From Planctomycetota bacterium (GTDB lineage Bacteria; Planctomycetota; Phycisphaerae; WQYP01; JAJZKY01), in the NCBI GenBank assembly GCA_021803885.1, contig JAJZKY010000265.1, positions 1 to 6,592 of the forward strand: a stretch of DNA of 6,592 bases, read 5' to 3'. Made by a program: the position numbers and the translations under genes. Of this stretch, positions 5,607-6,592 are shown piece by piece (the stretch's first letter is position 1; the number at the start of each line of letters is the position of its first letter). The notes beneath the pieces are model-generated. The model was not told the origin of the DNA and did no database searches. It worked only from the letters and a program-made list of their open reading frames with translations.

Positions 5607-6272
5607 GTGGGCGCTCATATGCTGGAAGCAGAATTGTTTGCGTTTCTCGAAAACACAACGGATGGAGTTTTTGCCGTCCGCGAATCGGGCGAGATTTGCT
5701 ATTGGAACAAGGCCGCCAAGGAGCTTTTTGGCTATTCCGAAGAAGAGGTGATGGGCAAAACTTGCTCCGGGATCCTTCATGGCGTCGGGGCGTTGGGCAC
5801 CCAGGTGTGCCTTGAGCGTTGCGTGGAGCTGCAAGCCACGCTGAAAGCGAAGCCCATGCCGAACTTCGATTTGAGCGTTACGACTCGCGACGGAGAGCGG
5901 AAATGGGTGAATATTTCGACCATTTCCTATTTGAACCACAGAACGCAAAAGACCCTCATTGTCCACATGGCGCGAGACATCAGCGCGCAGAAGAAGCGGG
6001 AGGAAATCTTCCGCAAAATGGTCGCTGCTTCCCGGGAAGTGTGCGCGATGGAAGATTGGCCAAATGGAGCAGCGCCGGTCACTCCGTTGTCTTCTCAGGA
6101 GCTTGAGATCTTGCGGATGTTCGCAGCAGGCAGCGATGCTCCGCGCATTTCCAAGGCGCTGCGCATCAGTCCGCAGACGCTGCGCAATCATCTTCATCAC
6201 ATCAACCGGAAGTTACGCACGCACAATCGGCTTGAAGCGGTTACCCACGCGCTGCAGCGCCGTCTCATCTGA
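5607..6272 (+). CDS. PAS-LuxR transcriptional regulator with a Cys cluster in the PAS domain
   Basis: A 221-residue one-component regulator: an N-terminal PAS sensor (about 6-127, from FLENTTDGVFAVRESGEICYW to HMARDIS), a short linker, and a C-terminal LuxR/GerE helix-turn-helix (about 158-221) with LSSQELEIL, ISKALRISPQTLRNHLHHI and NRKLRTHNRLEAV. There is no receiver domain or membrane segment, so it senses an internal signal. The PAS domain carries C53 (GKTC), C68 and C72 (C-x14-C-x3-C), plus C31; this spacing resembles a cysteine-containing PAS group often joined to LuxR outputs, and suggests a metal, Fe-S or thiol redox switch, not proven. The GTG at 5607 is preferred because GGAGAGG (5592-5598) is eight bases upstream; an ATG at 5619 lacks a site. 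It lies 234 bp after E1 beta on the same strand and has its own likely promoter, so it may regulate the dehydrogenase genes, itself, or unrelated targets. Confidence 0.88.
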   Translation: MGAHMLEAELFAFLENTTDGVFAVRESGEICYWNKAAKELFGYSEEEVMGKTCSGILHGVGALGTQVCLERCVELQATLKAKPMPNFDLSVTTRDGERKWVNISTISYLNHRTQKTLIVHMARDISAQKKREEIFRKMVAASREVCAMEDWPNGAAPVTPLSSQELEILRMFAAGSDAPRISKALRISPQTLRNHLHHINRKLRTHNRLEAVTHALQRRLI

Positions 6273-6337
6273 CTGCTATTTGGGCGTTTGGGAGATCGGG
6301 CAGAGCCGGACCCCTGAGCTACATCTGGCGCTTCTAC

Positions 6338-6374
6338 GCTCACGGAGCCCGGCCTGTTCCTGAGTCCCGTGAGC
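6338..6374. terminator. GC-rich 8-bp hairpin between convergent genes
   Basis: GCTCACGG (6338-6345) is the exact reverse complement of CCGTGAGC (6367-6374), with a 21-base loop. It lies between the PAS-LuxR stop (6272) and the minus-strand cupredoxin end (6414), where a bidirectional transcription end would be expected. There is no T-tract on either side, so terminator function is a guess from position and strength. No gene was found in 6273-6413. Confidence 0.35.
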
Positions 6375-6413
6375 AGAACACTGCTGGAAAGATGCCCATG
6401 AGATCGCCGAGGC

Positions 6414-6592
6414 TTACTTCTTGTTCGCAGCAAGCAGTGGTGCCGGCCTCACAATGACGGTTCCTTTCATGCCAGCGGCTTCATGAATCGTGCATACGTC
6501 CTATGGGCCTTGTGCGAAGATCTGCTGGCACGCGTGATTGGAGGAGACGTTCGTCGATGCCTCGTTCAGCGGGGCAAAAGAGGGGGCCGGCT
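6414..6592 (-). pseudogene. C-terminal part of a cupredoxin, interrupted by an in-frame stop, cut by the window edge
   Basis: Reading the minus strand, the last 28 codons before TAA (6416-6414) encode DVCTIHEAAGMKGTVIV followed by RPAPLLAANKK. C-x2-H-x4-M-x-G-x-V-x-V is the type-1 copper loop and final strand of plastocyanin-like cupredoxins, giving Cys, His and Met ligands. Upstream in the same frame come SFAPLNEA and QQIFAQGP, placed like the strand before that loop, but a TAG (6503-6501) stands where an aromatic residue (the Tyr of a G-x-Y segment) is expected, and the distance from Phe to Cys is about two residues shorter than usual. This fits decay by point change plus small deletion, or a sequencing error. 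The first copper His and the start lie beyond the window or are lost. An intact protein would be a small periplasmic or membrane-attached copper electron carrier. Confidence 0.5.

Noticed and set aside
5588..5815. ATG at 5588 opening a 76-codon frame after AAGGAG
   Set aside because: The AAGGAG is only one base from the ATG, the frame overlaps the PAS coding region in another register and the product is Arg/Gly-rich without a domain.
5571..6200. 209-codon open frame antisense to the PAS-LuxR gene
   Set aside because: The plus-strand frame has complete PAS and helix-turn-helix domains; the antisense product has no family features.

Overview
The window looks like a chromosomal, moderately GC-rich segment from a free-living heterotrophic bacterium. 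The protein styles (a cupin ending in HDVEALEESAFLLTIAW, a PAS-LuxR protein with a cysteine cluster, a soil-type 2-oxoacid dehydrogenase, a cupredoxin with CTIHEAAGM) suggest Acidobacteriota or a similar soil lineage. That placement is an inference from sequence style, not from a marker gene.

Layout, left to right. A small cupin protein (32-439, +) is followed after 95 bp by an L-lactate dehydrogenase (535-1482, +). Convergent to it is a dihydrolipoamide acyltransferase, the E2 of a 2-oxoacid dehydrogenase complex (1652-3019, -). A 281-bp region then separates E2 from the divergently read E1 alpha (3301-4386, +) and E1 beta (4386-5372, +), whose stop and start codons overlap by one base. After a 234-bp gap containing a stem and a palindrome over a -10-like element comes a PAS-LuxR regulator (5607-6272, +). 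The right edge holds the C-terminal part of a cupredoxin reading frame on the minus strand (6414 to beyond 6592). It carries an in-frame stop, so it is probably a decayed gene.

Functionally the centre is a pyruvate-node locus. Lactate dehydrogenase interconverts lactate and pyruvate. E1 alpha/beta and E2 form the ThDP-dependent decarboxylase and the lipoyl acyltransferase that convert pyruvate (or a related 2-oxoacid or acetoin) to an acyl-CoA. The E3 dihydrolipoamide dehydrogenase is not in the window. The substrate cannot be fixed: E1 alpha has the GEG form of the ThDP motif and a GRSAPAH segment, both reminiscent of branched-chain 2-oxoacid dehydrogenases, while other parts resemble pyruvate or acetoin enzymes.

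No mobile element, CRISPR array, tRNA or rRNA was seen, and no clearly new multi-gene system. The more unusual signals are regulatory: a 19-bp near-perfect palindrome over a candidate E2 promoter that shares a 9-mer with the ldh upstream region, short ORFs ending exactly at the E1 alpha start, a palindrome over an extended -10 before the PAS-LuxR gene, and a perfect Shine-Dalgarno sequence with no start codon behind it.
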